From: Caldilineae bacterium
GTDB lineage: Bacteria; Chloroflexota; Anaerolineae; J102
Reading direction: 5' to 3'
DNA: 14,371 nt
Assembly (NCBI GenBank): GCA_011176555.1
Contig: DUEF01000161.1
Location: forward strand, 1 to 14,371
Within the stretch, counting starts at the first letter, position 1, and each line of letters starts with the position of its first letter. Under the pieces are notes generated by a model, which was given only the letters and a program-made list of their open reading frames with translations, was not told where the DNA came from and ran no database searches. The position numbers and the translations under genes are program-made. Below, one piece after another: positions 1 through 7,928 of the stretch.

Positions 1-1391
1 GCAGGGCCATCGGCGGGCCGCCCGGCACGAGTTTGACGGTGGAGCATCTTTTCTGGAACACGCCGGCGCGCCTCAAATTCTTGCGCACCGACGCCACCGA
101 AGCGGGCCGCATCTCCAAGATCATCACCCGCTATGCGCTGGCCTATCCCCACGTGCGTTTCAGCTACCTGAGCGAGGGGCGGCTCAGTTTTCAATCGCCG
201 GGGAGCGGCGACCGCCTGGAAACGCTGCTGAAGGTGTATGGCCCGGAAAGCGCGCGCCAGATGTTGGCGATCGAGGCTGGCCAGGACCCGGTGGCGCAGG
301 ATATCGTCGTCAGCGGCTTTGTGAGCGAGCCCAGCCTGCACCGCGCCAATCGCAGCTACATCGAATTATTCGTCAACAACCGTCTGATTCAGGATCGCAA
401 CCTCACGTTCGCCGTGATCCAGGCGTATCACACCCTGCTGCCGGGCGGACGTTTTCCGTTGGCGGCGATTTTCATCGACATGGATCCCACGCAGGTGGAT
501 GTGAACGTGCATCCCACCAAGGCGGAAGTGCGTTTCCGCGAGGCTTCTCTGGTTTTTCGGGCCGTGCAGCGAGCCGTGCACCGCACGCTCTACGCCCAGG
601 CCCCCATCGCCGGGTTGCAGCCGGAGCGCGGCGCGGGCGGTCGGGAGGATTGGGCGGCCAGGCGACAGATCTTGGTGCAGGCCGGTCAAGCGGAGCTTGC
701 GCCCGGACAACTGGCCATGAATCTGACGCGTCAGGAGCCAGCCGAAGCAGTGCAATTGGTCGGCGGCGAGGCCTCTATTCCCGCGCCCCCGCCTGTTTCC
801 CGACCCTCGACAGAAGCCCTACCGCCCTTGCGTCCCGTCGGCCAGATCGCCGCCGCCTATCTGATCGCGGAAGGCCCCAGCGGCCTGTATCTCATCGATC
901 AGCACGCCGCGCACGAACGCATCCTCTACGAAAAACTGGTCGCCGGCCGCGAACATCCCATCGCCAAGCAACAGTTGTTGGAGCCGCTCACCATCGAATT
1001 GGGCTCCCGCCTGGCCGGTTTGGTGGCGGAGCATTTGCCCACCCTGCAACAAAGCGGTTTCGATATCGAATCCTTTGGCGCCGGCAGCTTCCTTTTACGC
1101 GCCGTCCCCAGCGTTTTGGGCAGGCAGGATCCGCAGCGCCTGTTGGAGGAGGTGGCCGAACAACTGGTCGAGCGAGATGATCTGGTGGGGAAAACGATGG
1201 AGGACGAGATAGTCAAGATCATCTGCAAACGCCTGGCCATCAAAGCGGGGCAAGTGCTCTCGGTGGCCGAGCAGCGCGAGCTATTGCGGCAACTGGAAGC
1301 CTGCGACAATCCCCGCACCTGCCCGCACGGTCGCCCCACCACCCTGCACATGAGCGCATCGCAATTGGAGCGTCAGTTTGGCCGCACCTGA
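1..1391 (+). CDS. mutL: DNA mismatch repair protein MutL (5' truncated by the window edge)
   Basis: MutL couples MutS mismatch recognition to strand incision and excision. The reading frame is already open at base 3 and runs for 462 codons to a TGA at 1389-1391, so the gene starts outside the window. The first visible residues carry the GHKL ATPase-domain signature GTSLTVEHLFWNTPARLKFL (about bases 30-89). The transducer-domain motif VHPTKAEVRF follows at about 508-537. A poorly conserved linker spans roughly 600-825. The C-terminal dimerisation domain holds DQHAAHERILYE (about 897-932), which fits the endonuclease motif DQHA(X)2E(X)4E. It also holds CKRLAIKAG and a late CPHGRPT, both metal-site motifs of nicking MutL proteins. 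I infer a latent endonuclease, as in bacteria lacking MutH. The TTG at 33 is not the start, because conserved residues precede it. The gene converges on the CPBP protease gene, leaving 16 bases between stops. Confidence 0.97.
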   Translation, partial: RAIGGPPGTSLTVEHLFWNTPARLKFLRTDATEAGRISKIITRYALAYPHVRFSYLSEGRLSFQSPGSGDRLETLLKVYGPESARQMLAIEAGQDPVAQDIVVSGFVSEPSLHRANRSYIELFVNNRLIQDRNLTFAVIQAYHTLLPGGRFPLAAIFIDMDPTQVDVNVHPTKAEVRFREASLVFRAVQRAVHRTLYAQAPIAGLQPERGAGGREDWAARRQILVQAGQAELAPGQLAMNLTRQEPAEAVQLVGGEASIPAPPPVSRPSTEALPPLRPVGQIAAAYLIAEGPSGLYLIDQHAAHERILYEKLVAGREHPIAKQQLLEPLTIELGSRLAGLVAEHLPTLQQSGFDIESFGAGSFLLRAVPSVLGRQDPQRLLEEVAEQLVERDDLVGKTMEDEIVKIICKRLAIKAGQVLSVAEQRELLRQLEACDNPRTCPHGRPTTLHMSASQLERQFGRT

Positions 1392-1407
1392 TGCGAGAGT
1401 CTTGGGG

Positions 1408-2091
1408 TCATCCCTGCGCCGAGCCGCCTTGCTCATAACGCTCCGCCTGCCAAAGCTGAGCGATATTGGTGACCCAATGCGTAACAACCACCACCAACAA
1501 GCTGACGCGCCACAAGAATAGGGCGCTCAACAGCAGGGCCACCACCGTCACCGCCGCCATGCCATACTCGCCCTGGGGCCGGTGCAGCAGGCCAAAAAAG
1601 ATCGAGGCGGCTACAGCGAAAAAGAGGATATTGACGTAGGGAGAGAATCCGCCCAACAGCAATGAACGGAAGAGTAATTCTTCGAGCAAGACTGCCGGCA
1701 GCAACGCCAAAATGACCAGCGGCCATTGGCGGCGTGTGCGGGGGCGAATGCTCTTCAGCACGATGTCGGAATACCATTCAGGACGACGGCGTATGATCCA
1801 GGTCGTGAGCGGCGTTGCCACCAACGAGATGCCCACGCCCGTAACAACGCCGATGCCGATGTCGCCCAGAGGGTCCGAGGGAATCCAACCCAGCGCTGTG
1901 AACCCCGCCGGACTGAGAAACCCCAAACCGATGCACAGAGCGATCATCACCAGGCGCACGACATTCTCGGCCGGGATCAGCAGGATGTTCTCCTCGGGCG
2001 GCTCTTGTTGCAGGATTTCGCTGGTGCGGAAGGTGGCGTATGACACGAATCCCAGCAGGATCAACAAGCCAACGGTGAAGAGGATGGGCAT
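1408..2091 (-). CDS. CPBP-family intramembrane metalloprotease (CAAX/Abi type)
   Basis: This 227-residue polytopic membrane protein carries the three motifs of the CPBP (Rce1/Abi) intramembrane protease family. They are EELLFR at residues 137-142 (EExxxR), FFGLLH ending at H170 (FxxxH), and THWVTN with H205 and N209 (HxxxN). Hydrophobic segments lie at about 3-20, 45-65, 78-100, 125-145, 155-170 and 178-208. Family members cleave substrates inside the membrane, or have poorly known roles in prenyl-protein processing, bacteriocin self-protection and signalling. The substrate here cannot be told. The ATG at 2091 has no clear ribosome binding site. It is the last gene of the minus-strand series, 65 bases after the metalloprotease stop. 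No CAAX-type partner is visible nearby. Confidence 0.88.
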   Translation of the reverse strand: MPILFTVGLLILLGFVSYATFRTSEILQQEPPEENILLIPAENVVRLVMIALCIGLGFLSPAGFTALGWIPSDPLGDIGIGVVTGVGISLVATPLTTWIIRRRPEWYSDIVLKSIRPRTRRQWPLVILALLPAVLLEELLFRSLLLGGFSPYVNILFFAVAASIFFGLLHRPQGEYGMAAVTVVALLLSALFLWRVSLLVVVVTHWVTNIAQLWQAERYEQGGSAQG

Positions 2092-2108
2092 GGGGTGCGA
2101 ACGGGTGA

Positions 2109-2141
2109 GGTAGGGACGTCCGGCCGGACGCCCGTCTTTTT
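2109..2141. repeat. GC-rich palindrome between two minus-strand genes
   Basis: A perfect 14-bp palindrome CGTCCGGCCGGACG lies at 2117-2130 and extends by two more pairs after one mismatch. It is preceded by GGTAGGGACG (2109-2118) and followed on the plus strand by a short T run (2137-2141). The T run lies on the strand opposite to the flanking genes, so as a terminator it could only stop plus-strand transcripts, such as read-through from mutL. The GGTAGGG beginning resembles two other intergenic sites in the window, near 9572 and 10759, so it may belong to a dispersed palindromic repeat family. Confidence 0.45.
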
Positions 2142-2156
2142 CAGCAGTCTACGATT

Positions 2157-4190
2157 TCAATCGGAGGTTACGTGGTAGCGGTAGGACGCCTGCTCAACCG
2201 TGACCGGAGCCAGGGCCGAGATGACCAAAACCAGATCTTCACCACCGTTGACATCGGTCAGGGAAAGGCTGCCCCGGCCATCGGGGCCAACGGGCAGGCG
2301 ATGCACTTGCACGCTGCCATCCGCCCGGGTCTCGATAACCTGCACGATCCAGCGCTGACTGAGGACGTTATCGGTCAGCAACCAGCCTTCCGTCCGCCAC
2401 TGGCCAGGGCCATCCTCGAAATCCTCGAAATAGCCGATTTCCGGGATCTCGACATCATCGATGAACATGCCCGGCTGGGTGACCGCGAGGTCGGTGACAT
2501 ACTCGAAGCGGATCTGCACCGGTCGGCCGCTGTAGGCGCTCAGATCGATCTCCTCCAGCACCCAGGCCGGCTCGGATTCGCCGCTGACGCCTGTGTAGCC
2601 GGGGCCATAGGCATTGCCGTTGGGGTTTTCCCGCGTGGTGCGGTCACTCTCCAACAACGTCCAGGTGGCCCCGCCATCGTCACTCACCTCGACATACGCG
2701 TAATCCCAGAGCTCCTCGATATCATACCAGGTGCGAAAACGCAGAGTGGCCTCCTCCACATCCGTCAAATCGACCGGCAAGGTGAGGCGGGTGTCGGACG
2801 AATCGACGCGGTGGCTCCACCACGTCCAATCGCCGCTGTAGGCGCTGGTGGGGGCCAGTTGCGTTGTGGTGGTCCCCTCAAAATTAATGGTCACATCCCC
2901 TTCCGCGTCGATGGTGATGTAGTCCGCCGCGTATTGATGCACCGCGCCGCCGCCATCAGCCGGCAGGCGCTGGATGCTCTCACTCACCGCCATGGGCGCG
3001 AGATCGTAATCAGGATAGCCCCAGCGCCCGTCATCCTGACTGGGATCGTCCAACCAATTGGCGACAAACCAATCGGCGAATACATCATCTCCGCTCACCC
3101 CAGACGTCAGGGATTCAACCACATCGTCCACCGATTCGACGGAATTGGCGGGGTTGGCTATCAACGCCTGCGTGGCCTGTTCGCCAAAACGGCTGAGGAA
3201 GTAATTCATGAAAAGATAAGCGTTGCCGTAATGCGCGTAACTCTCCTCGGAATCGGGCCAGGTGTTGAGCTGGATGTCGGGGTTTTCGGCGAACTCCTCG
3301 TCCGGCTTGTAGCTGTCGTCAGAGCGCTTCAAACCATTTAGTTGCATCGCCAACTCCGATGCGCCTTCGTTGAGCCAGGTGGTCTCATTCAGATCCTGGT
3401 GCCAGTGGATCATGTGTTGAAACTCATGGGCCAGGACGCCGTTGTAGAATTCCTCGCCGGGAAAGGTGTTGTCGATATTGATGTAGAACATCTCCTTTTC
3501 GTTGGAGAAGGGATTGATGAGATGAGAGGCCTCGTCGGCGGAGGAGAAGTAACCGGCAACCCCGGCGCCCAGATCCCGGGCATGGAGCACATGGAGCCTG
3601 GGATCGCTGTCGATGCCGGGTGACCATTCGCTGCCAAAAAACGCGCGATTGGTCGGGTAGATTTGCGTATCGAAGAAATTCGCAGAGCGCCGAAGATCGT
3701 CCACATCCACATCAGCGCCGACCTCTCCCCACATGTAAAGGCGTTCACTCTTGACCAGCAGTTCAGCCTCGATCTCCCAGTTTTCATCCGTATCGGAATT
3801 GCCCACCCAGAAAGTGATGACATCGCCCACCTGATAGTCGGGATTGACATCGTTCACGACCTTCGGCACGTCGCCGAGTTCCGGTCGCAAACGGGAAGCC
3901 AGGTCGATAGGATCGTTGCTCGGGACCCGCACTTGCTGCAGGAGTTTGTCTGTGTGTGCAGGATTTTCGCTGACGATAGCGGTGGGCAAAGGCGCCAGGG
4001 GGGTGGCAGTGGGAATGGCAACCTCTTGACCGATTGAGTCCAGATCGACATAGTTGACGAAAAGGAGGCCGGTCGCAATGCACAACAAGAATAGGCAACA
4101 CAAAAAGGTTGTCGCAACCAAGGCGATAATGATGATGAGATTCTGGTTTTTCGGGGCGTTTTTTTGCGGCTGTGCGTTTTGTGAAGTCAT
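2157..4190 (-). CDS. Membrane-anchored extracytoplasmic zinc metalloprotease with MAM/jelly-roll-like modules (immune inhibitor A / M6-like)
   Basis: This 677-residue protein begins with a polar Gln/Asn-rich stretch and one hydrophobic segment at about 18-46, best read as an N-terminal anchor. A short Pro/Thr linker (60-75) leads into the protease domain. The zinc site is HEFQH at 255-259, followed by WLNEGASE with E275 as the likely third ligand. This is the gluzincin arrangement seen in M6-like and related secreted peptidases. Residues about 440-600 look like an immune inhibitor A-type MAM/jelly-roll module, with DDGGATW (504-510), an RFEYVTD strand and FIDDVEI (576-582). The last 80 residues form another beta-rich stretch. 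I infer degradation or processing of extracellular protein, with the substrate unknown. A near-consensus -10 box lies 45 bases upstream. M6 membership is by motif only, and M30-like families are an alternative. Confidence 0.85.
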   Translation of the reverse strand: MTSQNAQPQKNAPKNQNLIIIIALVATTFLCCLFLLCIATGLLFVNYVDLDSIGQEVAIPTATPLAPLPTAIVSENPAHTDKLLQQVRVPSNDPIDLASRLRPELGDVPKVVNDVNPDYQVGDVITFWVGNSDTDENWEIEAELLVKSERLYMWGEVGADVDVDDLRRSANFFDTQIYPTNRAFFGSEWSPGIDSDPRLHVLHARDLGAGVAGYFSSADEASHLINPFSNEKEMFYINIDNTFPGEEFYNGVLAHEFQHMIHWHQDLNETTWLNEGASELAMQLNGLKRSDDSYKPDEEFAENPDIQLNTWPDSEESYAHYGNAYLFMNYFLSRFGEQATQALIANPANSVESVDDVVESLTSGVSGDDVFADWFVANWLDDPSQDDGRWGYPDYDLAPMAVSESIQRLPADGGGAVHQYAADYITIDAEGDVTINFEGTTTTQLAPTSAYSGDWTWWSHRVDSSDTRLTLPVDLTDVEEATLRFRTWYDIEELWDYAYVEVSDDGGATWTLLESDRTTRENPNGNAYGPGYTGVSGESEPAWVLEEIDLSAYSGRPVQIRFEYVTDLAVTQPGMFIDDVEIPEIGYFEDFEDGPGQWRTEGWLLTDNVLSQRWIVQVIETRADGSVQVHRLPVGPDGRGSLSLTDVNGGEDLVLVISALAPVTVEQASYRYHVTSD

Positions 4191-4234
4191 ATGCGCGGCT
4201 CAATTGTTGTCTGGGGGCGAACGGGGCGTGTCGT

Positions 4235-4240
4235 ATTATA
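4235..4240 (-). promoter_or_regulatory. Candidate -10 promoter element for the zinc metalloprotease gene
   Basis: Read on the minus strand this is a perfect TATAAT, 44 bases before the ATG of the metalloprotease gene and just past the stop codon of the gene upstream. No good TTGACA-like -35 box occurs 16-18 bases further upstream, only a weak TTCCTG. The call therefore rests on the -10 match and its position in a 52-base intergenic gap. Confidence 0.4.
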
Positions 4241-4242
4241 AC

Positions 4243-4965
4243 TCAGGGTTGCACCCAGCAGGAATCGGAGAGGGGGATGACGCCGCCGCCGGTGGCGCGC
4301 ACGCCCGCCGGTTCCAGATCGATATAGACCTTGTCGTAGGGGAGGTAAAACCAGGTGTAAACGCGGAAACACACCCGCTGACGTTCGCCGTCAGGGTGGA
4401 GGCGAACATCTTCAACAGTCATGCGACGATCGCTGAAGCGGCGAGATTGCAATTGCCAGCGCCAGGCGCGTTTGGCGTTGATGGCGTATCGCTGTTCCTG
4501 TCCGGATAGATCGGGCTCGCGCAGCGGCAGGAGGGAGGGAAGCAGCGCCAGCGGCAGGATGACAACCAACAGGACGAAACCAATACGCCAGCGCCTTCGT
4601 CTTTCCGACCAGTTGAGTTGTTTCGCCAGCCTGACAACGCCTGCGCCAAGGATCAGGAGTGTGGTGTAAAACAAAGCCGCGTTGGCGATGAAACCCACGG
4701 GATTGAAATGAACAGACCCCACCCCGTCGCCCAGATAGGTGGGAAAAGGCGCTCCCCACCACCCCGGACACCAACCGTTGCATCCCGCCTGATAGTCCGG
4801 TGTGCGGAACAAAATACTGCTCAGATAACTCAAACCAAAAGACAGGGGAGCGGCCGCCAGCACCCAATCGAGCCCCTGACGACCAGATCGCAGCCACCAG
4901 ATCACAGCCAATGCGGTAATCAGGAGATAGAACAGAACGCCTAGCACAACGGGAAGAGAAGGCAT
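4243..4965 (-). CDS. Polytopic membrane protein of unknown function, 240 residues
   Basis: I do not recognise this family. About four hydrophobic segments are visible, near residues 4-25, 32-52, 87-113 and 127-147. Between the second and third is a Cys/Trp/Pro-rich loop with C62 and C66 (GCNGWCPGWWGAPFP), which could hold a disulfide or sit at the membrane face. The loop is followed by HFNPVGFIAN. After the last segment is a polar C-terminal domain of about 90 residues, rich in Arg and aromatic residues. The ATG at 4965 has a modest AGGT 10 bases upstream and lies 8 bases past the stop of the Asp-box protein gene, so the two are almost certainly co-transcribed. Reading frame and codon use match the neighbours, and no catalytic motif is visible. 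Confidence 0.8.
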   Translation of the reverse strand: MPSLPVVLGVLFYLLITALAVIWWLRSGRQGLDWVLAAAPLSFGLSYLSSILFRTPDYQAGCNGWCPGWWGAPFPTYLGDGVGSVHFNPVGFIANAALFYTTLLILGAGVVRLAKQLNWSERRRRWRIGFVLLVVILPLALLPSLLPLREPDLSGQEQRYAINAKRAWRWQLQSRRFSDRRMTVEDVRLHPDGERQRVCFRVYTWFYLPYDKVYIDLEPAGVRATGGGVIPLSDSCWVQP

Positions 4966-4973
4966 CGGTCAAC

Positions 4974-7925
4974 CTACGGTTGGCAGCCGACAATCGGCTC
5001 CAGAAGTTCTGGGGCATGGGTGCGGCTATCGATGCCATGCACCCAAACATTCGAGGTGGCGTTGGCGTCGGGTATTTCCAGCCAGAAAGTCCAGTGATGG
5101 GCCAATTCGCGCGCCAGACTGACATCGATATTGTTGAATTCGTAAGTCGTGTACGTCAGCTCCCCCCTCTTCACCGTGCGCGGTTCCCCCACCGCCAGAC
5201 GTCGCCCCACCTGATTGTCCAGCGCCCCCACCAGCCACACTCGCTCCGGCAGGTGTTCAGGGGCCAGCGCGACGAGGGTGTCTTGCGCCACCAGCAGGGC
5301 GCTGATGTTGACCAAATTCGCCTGGGCGGCGGTCGTGAAATTGCCGTCGCGGTCATGTGGCCACACCACCCGAATCAGGGCGTCGATGGCCTCGGGCGCT
5401 GCGTCCGTGAGCCCGACCGGTTCCGGCGGGACGGGCAAATAAGTGCGGGCGTCGGCGGCGTGAATCCAGGGACTACCGTGGTTTTGGGCGAGAGAAGGCG
5501 CCACCCGCGCCAGAAAAACCAACTTATGGTCCGAATCGTTCGCCCAGGACACGTCCAGATCGTTGTATTCCCAGAACGGGAAGGGACGTCCTTCCACCGC
5601 GCGTTGTTCGGCCAGACCGAGGCGACGCAAGGGCTCCGTATCACGCGCCACCCACACTTCCACATTCGGCGTCCAGGCGCAGGGCGGAGGCTCCTGCGTG
5701 CGAGAACTGTAAACGCGCAGGCCCATGTTAGCCTGTTGCGCCTCAGTGACCGGAGCATAGCCGTGAGGCCAGAGGATCTCGATGCGCGTGTCCACTTCGA
5801 GCGGAGGTGAAGGGGATGACACATCAGCCGCGTTTTGCAGCAGGCCAAGATTGGTCGTCCCCGCCAGAACGCCTTCGCGGCCGAGGGCCAGGGTTGGCGC
5901 GAGATTATCGCCGAGATCGTCGCTGGCATCTGTCCAGGTCAGACCACCGTTACGACTGAGGTAAATGCCGCCGCCATCACGACTGGCCCACCATGTTTTG
6001 GGATCGTCGGGGTCGATGAGCGCGTCCAGGAGATTGGGGCCGCCCGGCGTCTCAGGCGTGGAGCCGCGCCAGCGCACGCCCGCGGGAATGCCGTTGTCGC
6101 GGCGGAACCAGGCCTGCCCGCCATTCATGGAGATGTACAAACCGCCCCAATGAATCGTCATCACCAGCACGTCGGCGTTTTCGGGGTGGGCGATCAGTTG
6201 ATTGATGGCGCCGGCCGGAGCGTCTCCAACCTGCTGCCAGCTCCTGCCGCCATCCGCAGAGCGCCAGATGGGCCAATGATCGGTGGCGTCGGTGATTGCG
6301 ATGATATCGCCGGCAATCGTTGCGACCACAGCCAGCGCCGGATCGGTTAGTATCGTTTCCTGCCAACTGTCTCCATGATTTTCGGAGCGCCACACGCCTC
6401 TGGAACTGGCCAGAAATACCGTATCCGTCTCCGGATCGATGGCCAGATCCCGGGGTGTGACCGGCAACACCTTGTGTCGCCAGGCGCGCCCGCTATTTTC
6501 TGTGCGAGCCACGCCATTGATCGACAAACCGAAGACCATGGAGGTGTCAGTGGGATGTGCGATCAAACGGAGGAGATTGACATCCTCCAGCCCCAACATC
6601 ATCGGCATCCAACTGGCCCCGTCATTGGTGCTGCGCCACACCGGTTGATGTCCCGACACCATCGGCATGATGCCGCCATTGAGGGCCAGAATGACTTCGG
6701 GCGTTGATGACAGGGCGACGATGCTCTGGAGATGGCTGGCCGGGGGCAGTCCCTCGCTGATGTCGCTCCAACGCGTGCCAGCATTGGCCGTGCGCCAGAT
6801 GCCGCCAGCGCCAATGGCTATCCAGCGACCCCGCGTGTGCGGATGGTTGAAGATATCGGTGATGCTGACACCCGCCAGGGCGCTCCCGGCGATGCGCCAG
6901 TTTTCGCCAGCGTCGCTCGATAGCCAGAGGCCGTTGTTGGTGACCAAAAACAATTGTCTGCGGTTGAGCGGGTCGAGTCGCAACCGCAAGGGGCGCAGGC
7001 TGGCCAGGGGATTGCCGCCGCCAGGGATTTCGAATACGCTCGGAAGTATTTTCCAACTCTGGCCGCTATCTTGCGAACGATAGATGGTGATCTCATCGTT
7101 GCCATCGGAGTCAACAGTGCGCATGGCCAGATAGAGGCGTCCCCGCTGGGTGGGATCGACGGCGAGTACGGTTTCGTTGCCTATAAATGCGGATTCTGGC
7201 AAGGGCAGGGGAGATTGCCGCCAACTGAAACCGGCGTCATCAGAAATCAGCACCCCCCCAAAAGTAACGGCGTAAAGCCGGTTGGCCGCGAAGGGATCGG
7301 CGATCAAGTCATGGACGGCTGTCGTGGGGTCGCCGCTAAAAGTCTGCAGCAAGCGACGATTCCAGTTGTAGCCATTGTCGCTGCTGCTGTAGAGATGAGT
7401 GTTGGGGTAGCGGCTATTGTCCGACGTGATCAGATGAAGGCGTTTACGGGTGTCTACGGTGAGCGCCAGCACGCGTTCGTTTTCCAATCCCTTCACAATG
7501 GCCGGACGCCAGGTGCGCCCGCCGTTTTCGCTGCGCCATAGGCCATGCTTGCCTGTCCCCACCCAAACCGTGTTGTTATGCACTCCCTCGGTGATGGTCA
7601 GCACCGTAGGCTCGACATTCGCCAGATCGTTGCTGGCGGGCTGCCAATGATCGCCGCCATCCGTGCTGAAGTACGGGGCCCAGGCCCGCTGCAACTGGCC
7701 GAGCGCCGCCTGGGTGCGGTCGTTGTTGCGGTTGACGCCTTGGGCGATGAAAACAAGCAAAAAATCGGGCGTCGTTGGATCGGCGGCGATATGGGTGACG
7801 AAAGCCACCGGGCCTCCCACCGCTCGCCACGCCGTATCCACTTCATCCGCCTTCGATTTCGCCAGGCCAGGCGCCAGTAAAAAAATGGCTAAAAACAGTG
7901 CGAGACGCACGAACCGGGAAGGCAT
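4974..7925 (-). CDS. Large secreted Asp-box (BNR, sortilin/VPS10-like propeller) protein with two C-terminal repeated modules
   Basis: This 983-residue protein has a signal peptide (residues 1 to about 25, hydrophobic 7-20). It carries thirteen Asp-boxes of the form S/T-x-D/N-x-G-x-x-W, starting at about 87, 132, 181, 228, 284, 336, 379, 432, 475, 514, 556, 599 and 657. The spacing is mostly 40-58 residues, which implies one or two beta-propellers. Such folds serve as sialidases, xyloglucanases, photosystem assembly factors or binding scaffolds. No sialidase Arg triad or FRIP motif is evident, so a binding role is more likely. Residues about 713-830 and 848-970 are two copies of one module, each beginning I-x-WPH and ending W-I/V-H-x-x-D-A/S-R-T. 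The ATG at 7925 lacks a strong ribosome binding site and follows the upstream stop by 3 bases, suggesting translational coupling. Confidence 0.85.
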   Translation of the reverse strand: MPSRFVRLALFLAIFLLAPGLAKSKADEVDTAWRAVGGPVAFVTHIAADPTTPDFLLVFIAQGVNRNNDRTQAALGQLQRAWAPYFSTDGGDHWQPASNDLANVEPTVLTITEGVHNNTVWVGTGKHGLWRSENGGRTWRPAIVKGLENERVLALTVDTRKRLHLITSDNSRYPNTHLYSSSDNGYNWNRRLLQTFSGDPTTAVHDLIADPFAANRLYAVTFGGVLISDDAGFSWRQSPLPLPESAFIGNETVLAVDPTQRGRLYLAMRTVDSDGNDEITIYRSQDSGQSWKILPSVFEIPGGGNPLASLRPLRLRLDPLNRRQLFLVTNNGLWLSSDAGENWRIAGSALAGVSITDIFNHPHTRGRWIAIGAGGIWRTANAGTRWSDISEGLPPASHLQSIVALSSTPEVILALNGGIMPMVSGHQPVWRSTNDGASWMPMMLGLEDVNLLRLIAHPTDTSMVFGLSINGVARTENSGRAWRHKVLPVTPRDLAIDPETDTVFLASSRGVWRSENHGDSWQETILTDPALAVVATIAGDIIAITDATDHWPIWRSADGGRSWQQVGDAPAGAINQLIAHPENADVLVMTIHWGGLYISMNGGQAWFRRDNGIPAGVRWRGSTPETPGGPNLLDALIDPDDPKTWWASRDGGGIYLSRNGGLTWTDASDDLGDNLAPTLALGREGVLAGTTNLGLLQNAADVSSPSPPLEVDTRIEILWPHGYAPVTEAQQANMGLRVYSSRTQEPPPCAWTPNVEVWVARDTEPLRRLGLAEQRAVEGRPFPFWEYNDLDVSWANDSDHKLVFLARVAPSLAQNHGSPWIHAADARTYLPVPPEPVGLTDAAPEAIDALIRVVWPHDRDGNFTTAAQANLVNISALLVAQDTLVALAPEHLPERVWLVGALDNQVGRRLAVGEPRTVKRGELTYTTYEFNNIDVSLARELAHHWTFWLEIPDANATSNVWVHGIDSRTHAPELLEPIVGCQP

Positions 7926-7928
7926 GAC

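Noticed and set aside
2131..2141. Intrinsic terminator for the flanking genes at the 2117-2130 palindrome
   Set aside because: The T run follows the palindrome only on the plus strand, while both flanking genes are on the minus strand.
2172..3341. Long plus-strand open frame of 389 codons antisense to the metalloprotease gene
   Set aside because: It lies wholly opposite a gene with clear protease motifs. Its translation has no recognisable domain and is rich in residues expected from GC-biased antisense frames.
5900..7700. Periodic similarity in the middle of the Asp-box gene as tandem DNA repeats
   Set aside because: The repetition is at protein level (one Asp-box about every 45 residues), and the DNA copies are too diverged to count as DNA repeats.
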